Origin: Geosiphon pyriformis
Lineage: Eukaryota; Glomeromycota; Glomeromycetes; Archaeosporales; Geosiphonaceae
Length of the DNA stretch: 64,000 nt
Reading direction: 5' to 3'
Assembly (NCBI GenBank): GCA_016748015.1
Contig: JAAOMT010000445.1
Coordinates: forward strand, 307,947 to 371,946
In this document: positions 11,504-22,202 of the stretch, one piece after another
Numbering within the stretch: the stretch's first letter is position 1
How the letters are laid out: each line of letters starts with the position of its first letter
Translations under genes and position numbers: made by a program
The notes under the pieces: model-generated
Seen by the model: only the letters and a program-made list of their open reading frames with translations
Told to the model about the DNA's origin: nothing
Database searches by the model: none

Positions 11504-13367
11504 ATTTTTAAAAATTTGTTTAAATAATATTTTTTTGTTAATATAAATTTTAATAATGTTAATTTTTTGTATATGTTAAATTTTTCAATAGAAATTATTA
11601 ATATTTTTTTAAAAAAATTTGTATTTTATAATTAATATAAAGCTAATTTTATTGAATTATTAATTAATTTTTAAAAAAAACATAAAAAACATAAAAAACA
11701 AATTAAATTTATAAGATTATAATTAATAAAAAATTATTAAAATGATTATATACTTTGACATATTACAATATTAGCATAAAAAATTCAAAATTGTTTTGGT
11801 AATTTAATTTTAAAACAATAATTTGATTTTATTAAGAAAGATAACTGAATTTTTTTTAATATTAAATAAAAGTTATAAAAATTATTTACTAAAAAAGAAA
11901 ATTTTAATAAAAAAATAATTACAAAATAAATTAATAAAGCTTTATAAAAAAATAAACTAAATATAATATTTAATAATAATAAAAATGTTAACATATCATA
12001 AAAATAAAAATTAAATAATAGAAAAAATATTAAACCATTACAAAAAAAATTTAATAATGTAAATTTTAAAAAAATAACAGATTTTATATTTAATATTCTT
12101 GAAAAATTAGAAGAAACTAAGAAAAATAACAAGAAAAAAATATTTAAATTAGCTATGAATAAAAATGAATACATAACAAAGTTTTGAAAAATAGTAAAAA
12201 CAAAAGAAAAAAAAGAACTTAACTCTTTAATTTACAAATTTAATGTTTGATATTGTAAGTTGAGAATTTGGAATTTTTTTATTATATATTATAATAAGCT
12301 AATAATTTTGTCTATTTTTGTATTTACAGAGTTTGAAAATGAAAAATCAAGGAGATTAAAAATAAGAGGTATGTGTAATGAAAATTGGCAATGTAACAGA
12401 TAGAATAAGTTTTCACATGTTATGTCGACTTTTAGTCAGTATGGGTATGCATTTCAGTCTGGGAGCTGATTGTTCCGAGGGTGGGATTAAGTTGGCATTT
12501 GCATGGAGATGTAATTATATAATTACTATTATTTAAAAGAGTATAGTCTCATTGGCTTAACTAAGGATAAACGAAGCTACTTATTCTGTCAGATACTTCT
12601 AACTGCTCAATTTTATTAATTTTCTGCATATTGGAAATTGTTGGCAAAGATCTGCATATAAGGTTTTGTTCCAACAATTTCTAACCACTTTTTAATCTTT
12701 ATTTCAGATATGGAAATCAACACGGCATATATTATTGACATGCCAATCAACAATCAACATGTAATGTACTATTTTATGCTCTACAGAAATACTATTTTTA
12801 TTCCAATACAAAAAATATAAAGTATATTAAATTATACTTTGATTATAGGTCAAACCATTTTAAACTCGCGATTAACGAAAAACTTGAGACTTTGAATGGC
12901 TGGGCATGACGATCCGACTTACCAAGAATTCATTTTCATAACATTATAATTTAATGGAATTTTTTTTTTTCCAGACATTATTTGATTCTTTCAAAATATC
13001 ATCACAAATCCTTAGTATTGTCTATTATAATCCATCTGTAAAGTCCCCAAACTGATAACGTAGAAGGCTGTCTATTTTTGGTAGTGATCCGTTTTACATC
13101 CATCTATAATTATAAAAAGGTTTCAACTTGTTTTACAATACTTCCCCTCTTTAAAACGCAACTGACTTAATCTCTTTTGCAATAAAATTTTTGCAACTAT
13201 TTTTGAGAAATCATTTAAATATTATTAAAGTTTTAAGGTAAGGAATTAAAACATGATTTTCAATGAATATTTTGTTGCAGATAAGAAACATACTGTCGTT
13301 CTATTCGTAGGAACCTTGTGTGTTTTTACTAGTCAGCTTTCATTCGTTGCTGTATCAGATTTAGAAG
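10340..13367. other. AT-rich gene-free region with microsatellites
   Basis: About 10.34-10.7 kb is the 5' flank of the 14-exon gene. From 10.7 to 12.2 kb the DNA is nearly all A/T, with an (AAT)n run at 10861-10913 and an (AAAT)n run at about 11474-11502. From 12.2 to 13.3 kb the composition is more mixed and probably holds the 5' flank or untranslated leader of the next gene. No coding region or RNA gene could be supported. Confidence 0.6.
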
Positions 13368-13874
13368 ATGGCTGAATATAGACCACTCAACGTTAAAGAC
13401 ATCTCATCGTATCTCGGCAGGTTAAAAGTCCAATTTTCAGATCTGCCAGAAGTATATAAACGCTTTCTGGATATAATGAAAGATTTCAAAAATCAAACTA
13501 CCGGCACACCTGGAATAATAGAACTAGTTGCTAGGATGGCAAAATATTGGAAACCTGTGATCGATGTGGTCTCCACTGTTATTTTAGTTTCATATGTTTG
13601 TCCGCTGCTATTCGTTGCTGGGGTTTATATTATGGGATTCAGAAGAGGTGGAATTGCCCCTGGATCTTTGGCAGCCATGTTCATGAGTTCGTATGATGGG
13701 AATGTTCCCTCTCATAGTATATGCGCAGTTCTGCAATCTATTGGTGCAGGCGATATGGGAAAGATAATTATATGGGGTTTGTTTGGGTTAGCCGGTTTAG
13801 CTTATAAATACCAGAAAACAAGATTTATCAACTTAATTAATCACATTGTAATATATTTTATACACAGTATGTAA
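13368..13874 (+). CDS. PAH-domain plus ISG12/IFI6-like membrane protein
   Basis: A 168-residue protein. Residues about 8-55 match the first paired amphipathic helix (PAH) repeat of Sin3 corepressors: S-Y-L-G-R-L-K-V-Q-F, then F-L-D-I-M-K-D-F-K, then T-P-G-I-I. Residues about 65-95 form a hydrophobic segment. A Gly/Ala/Ser-rich part follows that resembles the interferon-inducible 6-16/ISG12 family (G-I-A-P-G-S-L-A-A, then M-S-S, then A-V-L-Q-S-I-G-A), and then another hydrophobic stretch. PAH domains bind transcription factors; ISG12 proteins sit in membranes, often mitochondrial. The fusion's role is unknown. The stop lies in a GTAAGT sequence, so the last residues could differ if an intron starts at 13873. 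Confidence 0.7.
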   Translation: MAEYRPLNVKDISSYLGRLKVQFSDLPEVYKRFLDIMKDFKNQTTGTPGIIELVARMAKYWKPVIDVVSTVILVSYVCPLLFVAGVYIMGFRRGGIAPGSLAAMFMSSYDGNVPSHSICAVLQSIGAGDMGKIIIWGLFGLAGLAYKYQKTRFINLINHIVIYFIHSM

Positions 13875-14349
13875 GTGCTTTTGACTGCTGTCGCCAATGG
13901 AATTGTTTTCTTTCTCTTTTGTTAATAGTTGTTTACTTTGCTCCAATTCAGTTCTTTAATCGGGCTTATTATCTGCATTCTTTAGACAGTTATCATTTTT
14001 GCCATTTTATAACTAGAATCCAGATAATTGTCATTTTTCTTTTCTTCATATTTTTCGTAGCTTTTTGCCTTTTTAGCTTCTAATTTCTTCATTAACTTTA
14101 TTATTAAATAAATGGGCTTTGGTAAAGATAAACAAAATATTTAAATTGTCAGGTAATCTGGTAATTTGATTTTTTAGGCTTTTATTGCTTTTCGTAAAAT
14201 AACTAGCGATATTTATTTTGATTAACTAATATAAACAATTAATTTTATTAATTTATAGATTATCTTTATTGTTTGATATAATTATACGTATATTATTATC
14301 AAAATTAAAAATATCAAAATCACGAGGGAATTTTATATCCTACTCAAGT

Positions 14350-16760
14350 ATGCTTAACAGTAATCAAAATAAAACCCAAAGTAACTCTACTGGTAAAGTT
14401 TACGTCTCTTCAACCCCTCCTTATGACACAGAACTAGAAACCACACCTTCAAAAAGTTATATAAAGAATAGCAACCTTTTTAGCAAAAATTTTGAGAATA
14501 CTTCATTTCCTTTTTTGCTCGCATTCCGAATTTTTAATTCCTTGGTCGTTCGAAGCTATTTTGTCCCTGACGAATACTGGCAGACAGTAGAGGTGGCACA
14601 CCGGATAGTATTTGGATATCCTGTTTCCCTTATCTAAAAGAAATTTATCGTACATTTTTTAAATAAAATTCCTTGATTTCTGATCGATTATATACCTATG
14701 GATATCTAACATGGGAATGGCAACGGGCCTACATACGAAGTGTTGCCCATCCCATGATTTTTGCTTTTGTTTACAAAATGCTTGTTATTTTGGGCTTGGA
14801 TCAAGATAGGGAACTTTTTGTAAGCAATTTTAGAGGAGTTTGGGAAGAGAAAATTCTCATGATCGGCCCTTGGAAGTTGCCATGAAAATTGCGAAAATTG
14901 CGAAAATTTTACTCAATTTGTTTCTGGAAGATGATTATTTCTTCTTTTGATTGATAATATTCTTTTAGCTACACGCACCACGGCTTCTTCAAGCTGTAAT
15001 CGCAGCCATTGGTGATTTGTATACCTTTAAATTTGCCAACTATATTTTTAAAGACCGGCAGGTGGCAAAATTCGCGGTATTATATTTTCTTTAATATCCA
15101 CGAATCCTTTATTGAACTCTGTTATTTATTGATAAATATCTTTCTTTAACTTATTTAATATTCTAATAATTCTTGGAATACCATTTTAAGCTTTTTTCTT
15201 CGATCATTTCTTGGTTTAATTTTTACTGTGGAATTCGTATGTTATCAAACAACGTTGAAGCTGTCTTAACGATCATGGCCTTATATTATTGGCCTTTATA
15301 CGAAAGCTCGAATATACGAGGGAAAGAAGACTTGAAGTAAGTGTTGAGATCTTACTTTCCAATAATTAATCTTTATCAGTATCTAAAAAGATTTTGTTTT
15401 TTCGTTAATATTTGAACTACTATTTCTTAATCTAAAGGAGGCTACGTGTATCCTTTTCATTAGCAGCATTTTCATGTATTCTTCGCCCGACAAACCTGAT
15501 CGTATGGATATTTCTCGGAATGAATCTATTAATTAACACTGAAAACCATGTGTCTGTCTTTCGGAATGCAATTTTAATCATGTCGGTATTAATTTCGTTT
15601 TTTCCTTGTTGCATATTGGATTCTCAATATTACATTTATTACAAAAATTATTCTATACCCTAAACTTTTATTACATAGGATCTTGGCAATCGTTATAATG
15701 ATCACTTTAGATTACGCATTTTATAAGACCTTAGTTTTTATCCCTTTGAACTTTCTCCGCGTTAATGTCTTTCAGTCAATCTCCATCTTTTATGGGGCTC
15801 ACCCTTGGCATTGGTACCTGACTCAAGGGATTCCAGTTGTAACAACTACTCTTCTCCCTTTTATGATTAAAGGCATGATCTCCTCATTAACCGCGTATGG
15901 GTCAAGGACAAAAATATTAGTTGCATTAATGCTTTGGGTTATCTTTGGATATAGTTTAATTAGCCACAAAGAGTTTCGATTTATTTATCCATTCTTGCCT
16001 ATCGCCAACATTTTCGCAGGCTTCGCTTTGAAGGAAATCTCGCAGAATTCAACAAAAAAATATTATCGAGCGTCAATCGTTTTTTTAATTGTTACTAATG
16101 TTCCGTTAGCTTATTACGCTAGCTGTATACATCAACGAGGAGTCATAGATGTGATGGATTATTTGAGATTAGAGATCGACAAAGGAAAAGTGGATGATAT
16201 AGGTTTTTTGATGCCATGTCATTCAACTCCATTCTATAGTAATCTTCATCGAAACATATCTATGTGGTTCTTAACATGTGAACCACCTTTAAGGTAAGTA
16301 CATCTTTTCAATAATTAATCATCTTTTGCAAATTTATAATGATCAATTTTTTTATACCAAAGTGAAATTGACCAGCAAGGATATATGGATGAAGCAGATC
16401 AATTTTATAGTGATCCTCTAAAATTCTTATCACATCATTTTGAGGACATAACAAAAAGTTCTAAAAGAAATAATTCAGAAAGAGGATCTTTACCGGTCCT
16501 TAGAAAATGGCCAAGTCATTTGGTTATATTTGAAGCATTATTGAAAGATATAACCTCTTTGATTGAAAAATCGGATTATCAGGAGGTATATATTTGGAAC
16601 TAAATTAATTTTATAATGAAGGTGAAAATTTTATATTTCCAATTTTAACAAACTTTAACTTATATCAAACCAGTGTTCTAGATTTTTCAATTCGCATTTC
16701 CATGATGATTCAAGACGCCAAGGGGATGTCATTCTATTTTGTCGTGAGAAACTTGCATGA
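14350..16760 (+). CDS. GPI10: GPI mannosyltransferase 3 (PIG-B / Gpi10, GT22)
   Basis: The enzyme adds the third mannose to the GPI anchor in the ER membrane, using dolichol-phosphate mannose. Exons: 14350-14615, 14696-14819, 14969-15076, 15191-15336, 15438-15581, 15679-16293, 16363-16585, 16674-16760, giving about 570 aa. Family signatures seen are F-V-P-D-E-Y-W-Q (residues 71-78), Y-G-Y-L-T-W-E-W, S-W-F-N-F-Y-C, F-Y-G-A-H-P-W-H-W-Y, H-K-E-F-R-F-I-Y-P and the C-terminal F-F-N-S-H-F-H-D-D. Many hydrophobic helices are present. Intron 1 has AT-AC ends. The donor at 15582 (GTCGGT) is weak, and a slightly different end for that exon is possible. The ATG at 14350 is the first good in-frame start; it follows a Ser/Thr-rich, poorly conserved head. 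The stop lies 234 bp before the aldolase ATG. Confidence 0.93.
14616..14695 (+). other. U12-type AT-AC intron in GPI10
   Basis: The 80 nt intron starts ATATCCT, the U12 5' splice-site consensus, and ends TATAC. TTCCTTGA, close to the U12 branch consensus, lies about 20 nt before the 3' end. Removing it joins H-R-I-V-F-G to Y-G-Y-L-T-W-E-W exactly as the family requires. No AG lies close enough upstream of the next exon for a GT-AG solution. Confidence 0.85.
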
Positions 16761-16994
16761 AGAAAACTTTTAGAAGCTAAATCTAATCTTACCTTATTAC
16801 AAATAGCTTAATAAATGAAAAGCTAAAATATATCATAATTCTAAATATTTATAATTATTTAAGGAAATGAGATTGTTACTCATCATCGTGATGATAGAAA
16901 ATTTTAATAGACCAAGCGTGGGAATGATCTCTTATCCCCCATTCACCTGAAATTGGAGCTTAAAATTTTCCTTCTTTCCACGAAGACATCAAAA

Positions 16995-18164
16995 ATGGGC
17001 TTACTCGACGAAATTCCCACTGGAGTTATTACAGGCGATAATGTTCGCAAACTATTTCAATATGCACAGAAGCATAGTTTTGCGATTCCCGCGGTTAATG
17101 TTACCTCATCGTCAACAATAAACGCCGTCCTAGAAGCTGCTAGGGACATAAAAGCACCAATTATCATTCAAGTATCTCAAGGTGGCTCTGCGTACTATGC
17201 TGGTAAAGGCTTGAGCAATGAAGGACAACGAGCCTCAATTGTAGGTGCAGTTGCAGCTGCATATCACGTTCGTAGGTTGGCCAAAGAATACGGGATGTAA
17301 GTGCCAAGAGCCAGATCTTTCGAGGCAAACAATTTCTTCGTCCATGACAAAAATAAGAACTTTTCTAATTTATTTCATAAATTTCAAAGTCCTGTTGTAT
17401 TGCACTCCGACCATTGTGCCAAAAAACTTTTACCATGGTTTGATGGCATGTTAGAAGCTGATGAAGAATACTTTAAGAAACATGGTGAGCCTCTTTTCAG
17501 CTCTCACATGCTCGATCTCTCCGAAGAGCCAAAGGACGAAAACATTGCCATCTGTAAAAAGTACTTGGAACGCATGCATAAGATCAATCTCTTGCTTGAA
17601 ATGGAAATTGGTATCACCGGTGGAGAGGAAGACGGTGTTGATAATACAGGTGTTGATAATGCTTCTTTGTATACACAACCGGAAGACATCTGGGATGTGT
17701 ATCATAATTTGAGCAAGATAAGCGATTTGTTCACAATTGCCGCTGCGTTCGGTAACGTACATGGTGTTTATAAGCCTGGAAATGTAAAGCTCCAACCGAT
17801 CTTGTTGAAAAAACACCAAGAATATGTCAAAGAGAAACTGAATGGGACAACTGATAAACCCATTTGGTTAGTGTTTCATGGTGGTTCCGGTTCAATGAAG
17901 GATGAAATTAATGAGGCGGTGAGTTATGGTGTGGTTAAGATGAATGTCGATACAGACACACAATGGGCGTACTGGGAAGGTATAAAAAATTTCTACGACT
18001 CCAAGAAAGACTATCTCCAGTCTCAGGTCGGTAACCCAGAAGGGGAAGATAAGCCTAACAAGAAGTACTATGATCCTCGTGTTTTCATTCGTGAGGCTGA
18101 AAAGACCATGATCAAACGAGTGCAGAAAGCTTGCGCAGATCTGGGCAATGTCAATCGCTTGTAA
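16995..18164 (+). CDS. FBA1: Fructose-bisphosphate aldolase, class II (zinc type)
   Basis: Splits fructose 1,6-bisphosphate into dihydroxyacetone phosphate and glyceraldehyde 3-phosphate, in cytosolic glycolysis and gluconeogenesis. Two exons, 16995-17296 and 17390-18164, give 358 aa, against 359 in yeast. The start chosen is M-G-L-L-D-E-I-P; an upstream in-frame start would add a non-conserved head. Visible motifs are N-V-T-S-S-S-T, the zinc/active-site S-D-H-C-A-K-K-L-L-P-W (Asp 108, His 109), G-I-T-G-G-E-E-D-G, A-A-A-F-G-N-V-H-G, F-H-G-G-S-G-S and N-V-D-T-D. Codon use looks tuned, with many C- or G-ending codons compared with its neighbours, as expected of a strongly expressed gene. Confidence 0.97.
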
Positions 18165-18504
18165 TATTATCCCTTCCAATCAAATGGCTATTGCCTTTGA
18201 TTTAGAACTTGAATATCGCTTTTCGGTTTGCTTTTAGTGCAAATAATAGTTTTTTTAACTTTTCAAATTTTGATTAATGGACTAAAAAATCCAAGATTGA
18301 TGGATTTTTGGCTTTTGCGAATAATAAAATTACAATTTGAGGGTTGTCTGAATGATATGGAGTCCTTATTTTCTTTCAAACCGATTCCTTCATTCAAAAT
18401 TAATTAATTAATAATAATAATAAACAGTGTCCATTTTCCTCTCAAAATTTCATATATGGTAATACATCACGAAGGTATTTTGTTCAGCGCCCTGCATTCA
18501 ATCT

Positions 18505-18566
18505 TATCTTCCATCGATTCTATTTATTCTAATTTTATCTTCCATCGATTCTATTTATTCTAATTT
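18505..18566. repeat. 31 bp tandem duplication over the APS2 3' end
   Basis: Two near-identical 31 bp units (TATCTTCCATCGATTC...). The right copy contains the last codons and stop of APS2; the left copy lies in its 3' untranslated part. Confidence 0.85.
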
Positions 18567-19315
18567 ATCCAAATAATCCAATCTTGCTAGCACTATATTT
18601 TTGCTAGTCTCTTCAATCTCACCGGCCAGAAAGACTTCATCCAATATCGCGTAAACCTACAAAAACAAGACGCCGTAGTTAGTTTACAAAAAAATTAAAA
18701 AGGGGGGTTTTCATTAATTCATTGAAAAACATCTTGAGGACCAACCTTATAAAAGTTAAATACCAAATCCAATTCACATACGTTCCCAAAGAATGCATCC
18801 AAAACTTCAACAAAAAAATGTATTGCCTCTAGATAAGCTAGCTCATTATCATTCGCGTCCACGCATACACAAAAAAATAGACCGGCATAACGACGGTAAA
18901 CTATTTTGTAGTTTCGAAACTGTATTTGTGTTAGAGTGAAAAGTTAGCAATTCACCTAATGTAAATAAAATCAAAGGGAAAGAGAATTTACACATTTATA
19001 CTTTTTCCTAATACCTACTTCTACAAAATTCGACTGATGTTTCTGATCACGGGGGGCGATGAGACGATGCACCTCACCTTTAAGCTTTATCTTTTCCTCA
19101 TCTTCATAAGGTACATACCATTTTGAGAGCCGGGTTTTACCTTGTCGGTTTTGAACTAGAATGAACCGAATCTGTAAGTTTGTAATGATATCGAAACAAC
19201 AGGAAGTAAGAACGAGATTTAGAAAAAGAGGCAAGGTGAAAGTTGGTGAGAACAGGGAATCGCAAGTATTGAACTCCTGAAAGGAACGGCGATGAGACTT
19301 ACCATTTTGAAAGGT
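18555..19315 (-). CDS. APS2: AP-2 complex subunit sigma (clathrin adaptor small chain)
   Basis: The small subunit of the AP-2 adaptor in clathrin-mediated endocytosis at the plasma membrane. Exons: 19315-19313 (only the ATG), 19171-19019, 18919-18746, 18656-18555, giving 143 aa (human 142). Conserved parts seen are [33 protein letters not shown], the [10 protein letters not shown] signature and [10 protein letters not shown]. The first exon holds only the start codon, followed at once by a consensus GTAAGT donor. The stop lies inside a 31 bp tandem duplication. Transcription converges with FBA1, with 390 bp between the stops. Confidence 0.95.
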
Positions 19316-20872
19316 TTCCTTACTTTACAAGTTAGAGAAGGGATAAACGAATAAAGACAGAAAGAGAAATACTATCCAAGATCCCTCAGGTGCCTGGTGC
19401 CGCCTTTTGCACAAGGTTCAAAGCTACAGCAGAAACTGAACCTGAAAGTTAGAAGCCCAGTGAAATAAGTTTAAAAGAGAAAGTCTAGATCCAATTAAGC
19501 CAAAAATAACTTTGAATTTGCATAGTTTAAGTTGGGATTGAACACGGTCTGAATTTTCAAGAAGGCAAAAGAGCAAAGGGGAACAAATTTGGAAGAAATT
19601 GAGGGATATTCAAAGATCTTGTAAAATTGAATAGGAAAGGGAAACCAACTCCAAGAAAGAGGAGTTGGATGAAAATGCAGAAGAAAAAGTCGGGCCTGAG
19701 TTTTAAGTTTTAATCTCACCCAGTTTGTCACCTCAGGTGAACGAAGAGAAAATGCTGATAAAAAATCTGAATTGCAAACCACATTTCTAGGTCTGTGATT
19801 ACACGCTATAACCCCATGCAGTGGTCGGGCATTAGAATTTCAAATTAAAATTATCATATGCTAGCTTTATTAAAAAATTTTGGATTCTTGACAATAATTA
19901 GTATTTGCGTTAATATGTATTAAAAGTATTAGGCGTACTCACACAAATTAACTAGCTGAGTTTTGGACTATCTTTTTATTTCATCAATTTTAAAGAAAAG
20001 AAAATAGACTTGGAAAAACTTTGCCAACTGGCGACAAATTTTGTATGGACATAATTGAGATAAAAAAACCGGTCAATTCATACTTTTAAGACAAATTGGT
20101 CACTTTTTGATGAAAAAGACTTCATACAACGGAAATAGTGTTAATAAAGGTTAATAAAAAATGATGAATTTAATGTTAAAAGAGACATCATTCTCCTTCA
20201 AGCTTTACAATAGATTATTGGCTCCTTTTTGATCAATTAAGTCATTCAATTTAAGTATAATTATTATTTTTTACATAATTTAAAACCATAAAAGCTTTAA
20301 CTAAGTGCGAATTGCATACTTTTTTATGTGACTGAATAGTTAGGTTATTTTTTCTATTTATTAATAATTTATATTAAATTTATAAATATTTAATGAAATT
20401 ATTAATAAGAAAATAATTTTATATTTAAAACAATAATTTAATTGATTGATTATTTATAAAATTATTATATTATATGTTTTATTTGTAAATTAAAAATTAT
20501 AACAGTTAAATTTTTATATTATTATATAATTTTCATAATTAAAAAACAACATATAATATTAAAAATTGATCTTTTAAACATTTACTATTATTATTATTAT
20601 TATCAAATTATATATGTTGTAATTAAGAATTTTTATAAATTGAATAAAATTATAAAATTGAATATATTTCAATTTTACATAAGATGTTTCTTTATTATAC
20701 TATTTTTTAACTAGTTTATTATTATTAAGATTTTGTTTGAGTTCAATCTAAATCAGTATTTTTCAGTTCAATTTTAGGTTAAACTTAAACTGATAATATT
20801 TATTTTTAATTTTAAAAATATTTGACATTAAATTAAATAATAAATTAAAATTACAGTCAATTTACAAATTTA

Positions 20873-20914
<42 letters not shown>

Positions 20915-21416
20915 GTTGTTATTGTTATAAATTAAATACATAATAAGAATAATAAAGATTTTAAACATAAAATAAAATAAAGATTTTAAAGATTCTGCTA
21001 TTAATTTTTTTAGTTTCAAATTTCGGTAAAAGGAATTACCGTTAAGACCCGAAAATAAGCAACCCCCTTAAAATTCGGTCCAAAATTCATAACGTAAAGG
21101 GTTGCTTGTTTTCGGGACTTGACGGTAAACAAAATGAAATATTTCCACTTTCGTTTATTCTTAGCCTGATATAATTATCTATTTTAACTCTTAATAAAAT
21201 CAGCCATTTCTCTATAATTGTAATTTATCCATTGGTCAGACCACTAGTAAAGCAACATTTGCTAACATTGGAATTTTTCACCATTAATGTCATGCTTCAA
21301 AATGAATAAAAATTAAAAAAGATGATTCTTTAATTTTCTTGATGCAATGAAAATAATATATGCATTAATTTACGTATCCACACATCCAACTATCCACCCA
21401 CAACGATATGATTATT
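19316..21416. other. Intergenic DNA
   Basis: 19.3-19.9 kb is the 5' flank of APS2. An open frame at 19495-19782 (minus) matches no family I know. 20.3-21.0 kb is AT-rich with an (ATT)n run at about 20872-20914. A small inverted-repeat element lies at 21036-21128. Confidence 0.6.
21036..21128. repeat. 93 bp inverted-repeat element (MITE- or hairpin-like)
   Basis: The left arm at 21036-21068 (TTACCGTTAAGACCCGAAAA...) pairs with the right arm at 21097-21128 (...TTTTCGGGACTTGACGGTAA). About 32 bp match with three or four mismatches around a loop of about 28 bp. It is GC-richer than the flanks. It could be a tiny transposon remnant or fold as a hairpin RNA. Confidence 0.7.
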
Positions 21417-22202
21417 TTATTTTTTTCTAGAAATCTTCTTCTTAATAGTCTCATCCCCCACAAATATCCCCTTTTGATTATAAGGTTCTGGCTTTCGCCA
21501 CATTCTAATGTTAGCCGCAAATTGTTTCACTTCTCTCCAATCAGTCCCAGTCAATAAAATACGTGTAGATATTGGGACAACACAGGTGATACCTTTTGGA
21601 ACTTCCAATTCAACTGGATGTATGAATCCAACTCGCAGTACAAGTTTAGCACCGTCCATACTTGCACGATACCCAACACCAACCATACGTAACGATACTT
21701 TGAAGCCTTCACTCACACCGGTTACATAGTTAGCGATCAGTGCACGAGTGGTACCCCACATCGCTCTTTGTTCTTTTTTGTGTGGATCTTCAACGGTGAT
21801 TAGAAGTGTTGATTCTGGTGGTTGTGTGTAAAACTCTTCATTATTTTCAGTCATAACAGGCTTCTTTAAAAGAATTGGATCCGGATGCTTGAATTTAAGT
21901 CGAACATAAGGTTTTATTGGCATTGTATGAGTAGCAAGTGGGCCACTAATTGTTAGAATGGTCGAGTCTTTTTCTGAAGGCACTCGTGGCTTTTTTATCG
22001 GTGTTGGATCATGGGTTAGAGTAACTTCTGGCGGGTAGAGAATTGGAGCGCGCCCAATATGTGATTTAGTCAAGGGTGTTGAAGAGAATTTCCGCCTTTG
22101 AGAAAGTAGTAATATTGATTGTGTATTTTCGAGCTCTATTGACATTCCATTTGCCTTAAGAATTCGATCCAATAACCTTTTTCCCACATAACCTTTATTC
22201 AT
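21417..22202 (-). CDS. MRPL6: Mitochondrial large ribosomal subunit protein uL6m
   Basis: Single exon, 261 aa. The N-terminus (M-N-K-G-Y-V-G-K-R-L..., later R-R-K-F-S-S-T-P-L) is basic and Ser-rich, as expected of a mitochondrial presequence. The C-terminal half is the uL6 fold: W-G-T-T-R-A-L-I-A-N, V-S-E-G-F-K-V-S-L-R-M-V-G-V-G-Y-R-A and then G-T-D-W-R-E-V-K-Q-F-A-A-N-I-R, ending K-K-K-I-S-R-K-K. uL6 binds 23S-type rRNA near the factor-binding site. Between presequence and core lies a linker of about 100 residues rich in Pro and Lys. No intron is needed. Confidence 0.93.
   Translation of the reverse strand: MNKGYVGKRLLDRILKANGMSIELENTQSILLLSQRRKFSSTPLTKSHIGRAPILYPPEVTLTHDPTPIKKPRVPSEKDSTILTISGPLATHTMPIKPYVRLKFKHPDPILLKKPVMTENNEEFYTQPPESTLLITVEDPHKKEQRAMWGTTRALIANYVTGVSEGFKVSLRMVGVGYRASMDGAKLVLRVGFIHPVELEVPKGITCVVPISTRILLTGTDWREVKQFAANIRMWRKPEPYNQKGIFVGDETIKKKISRKK

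Noticed and set aside
11785-12174. Phe/Leu/Ile/Asn-rich 129-codon frame (minus)
   Set aside because: Composition is what random A/T DNA gives. It has no family features, and the flanks are equally AT-rich.
17451-18179. Long minus-strand frames under FBA1
   Set aside because: They are shadows of a highly conserved plus-strand exon.
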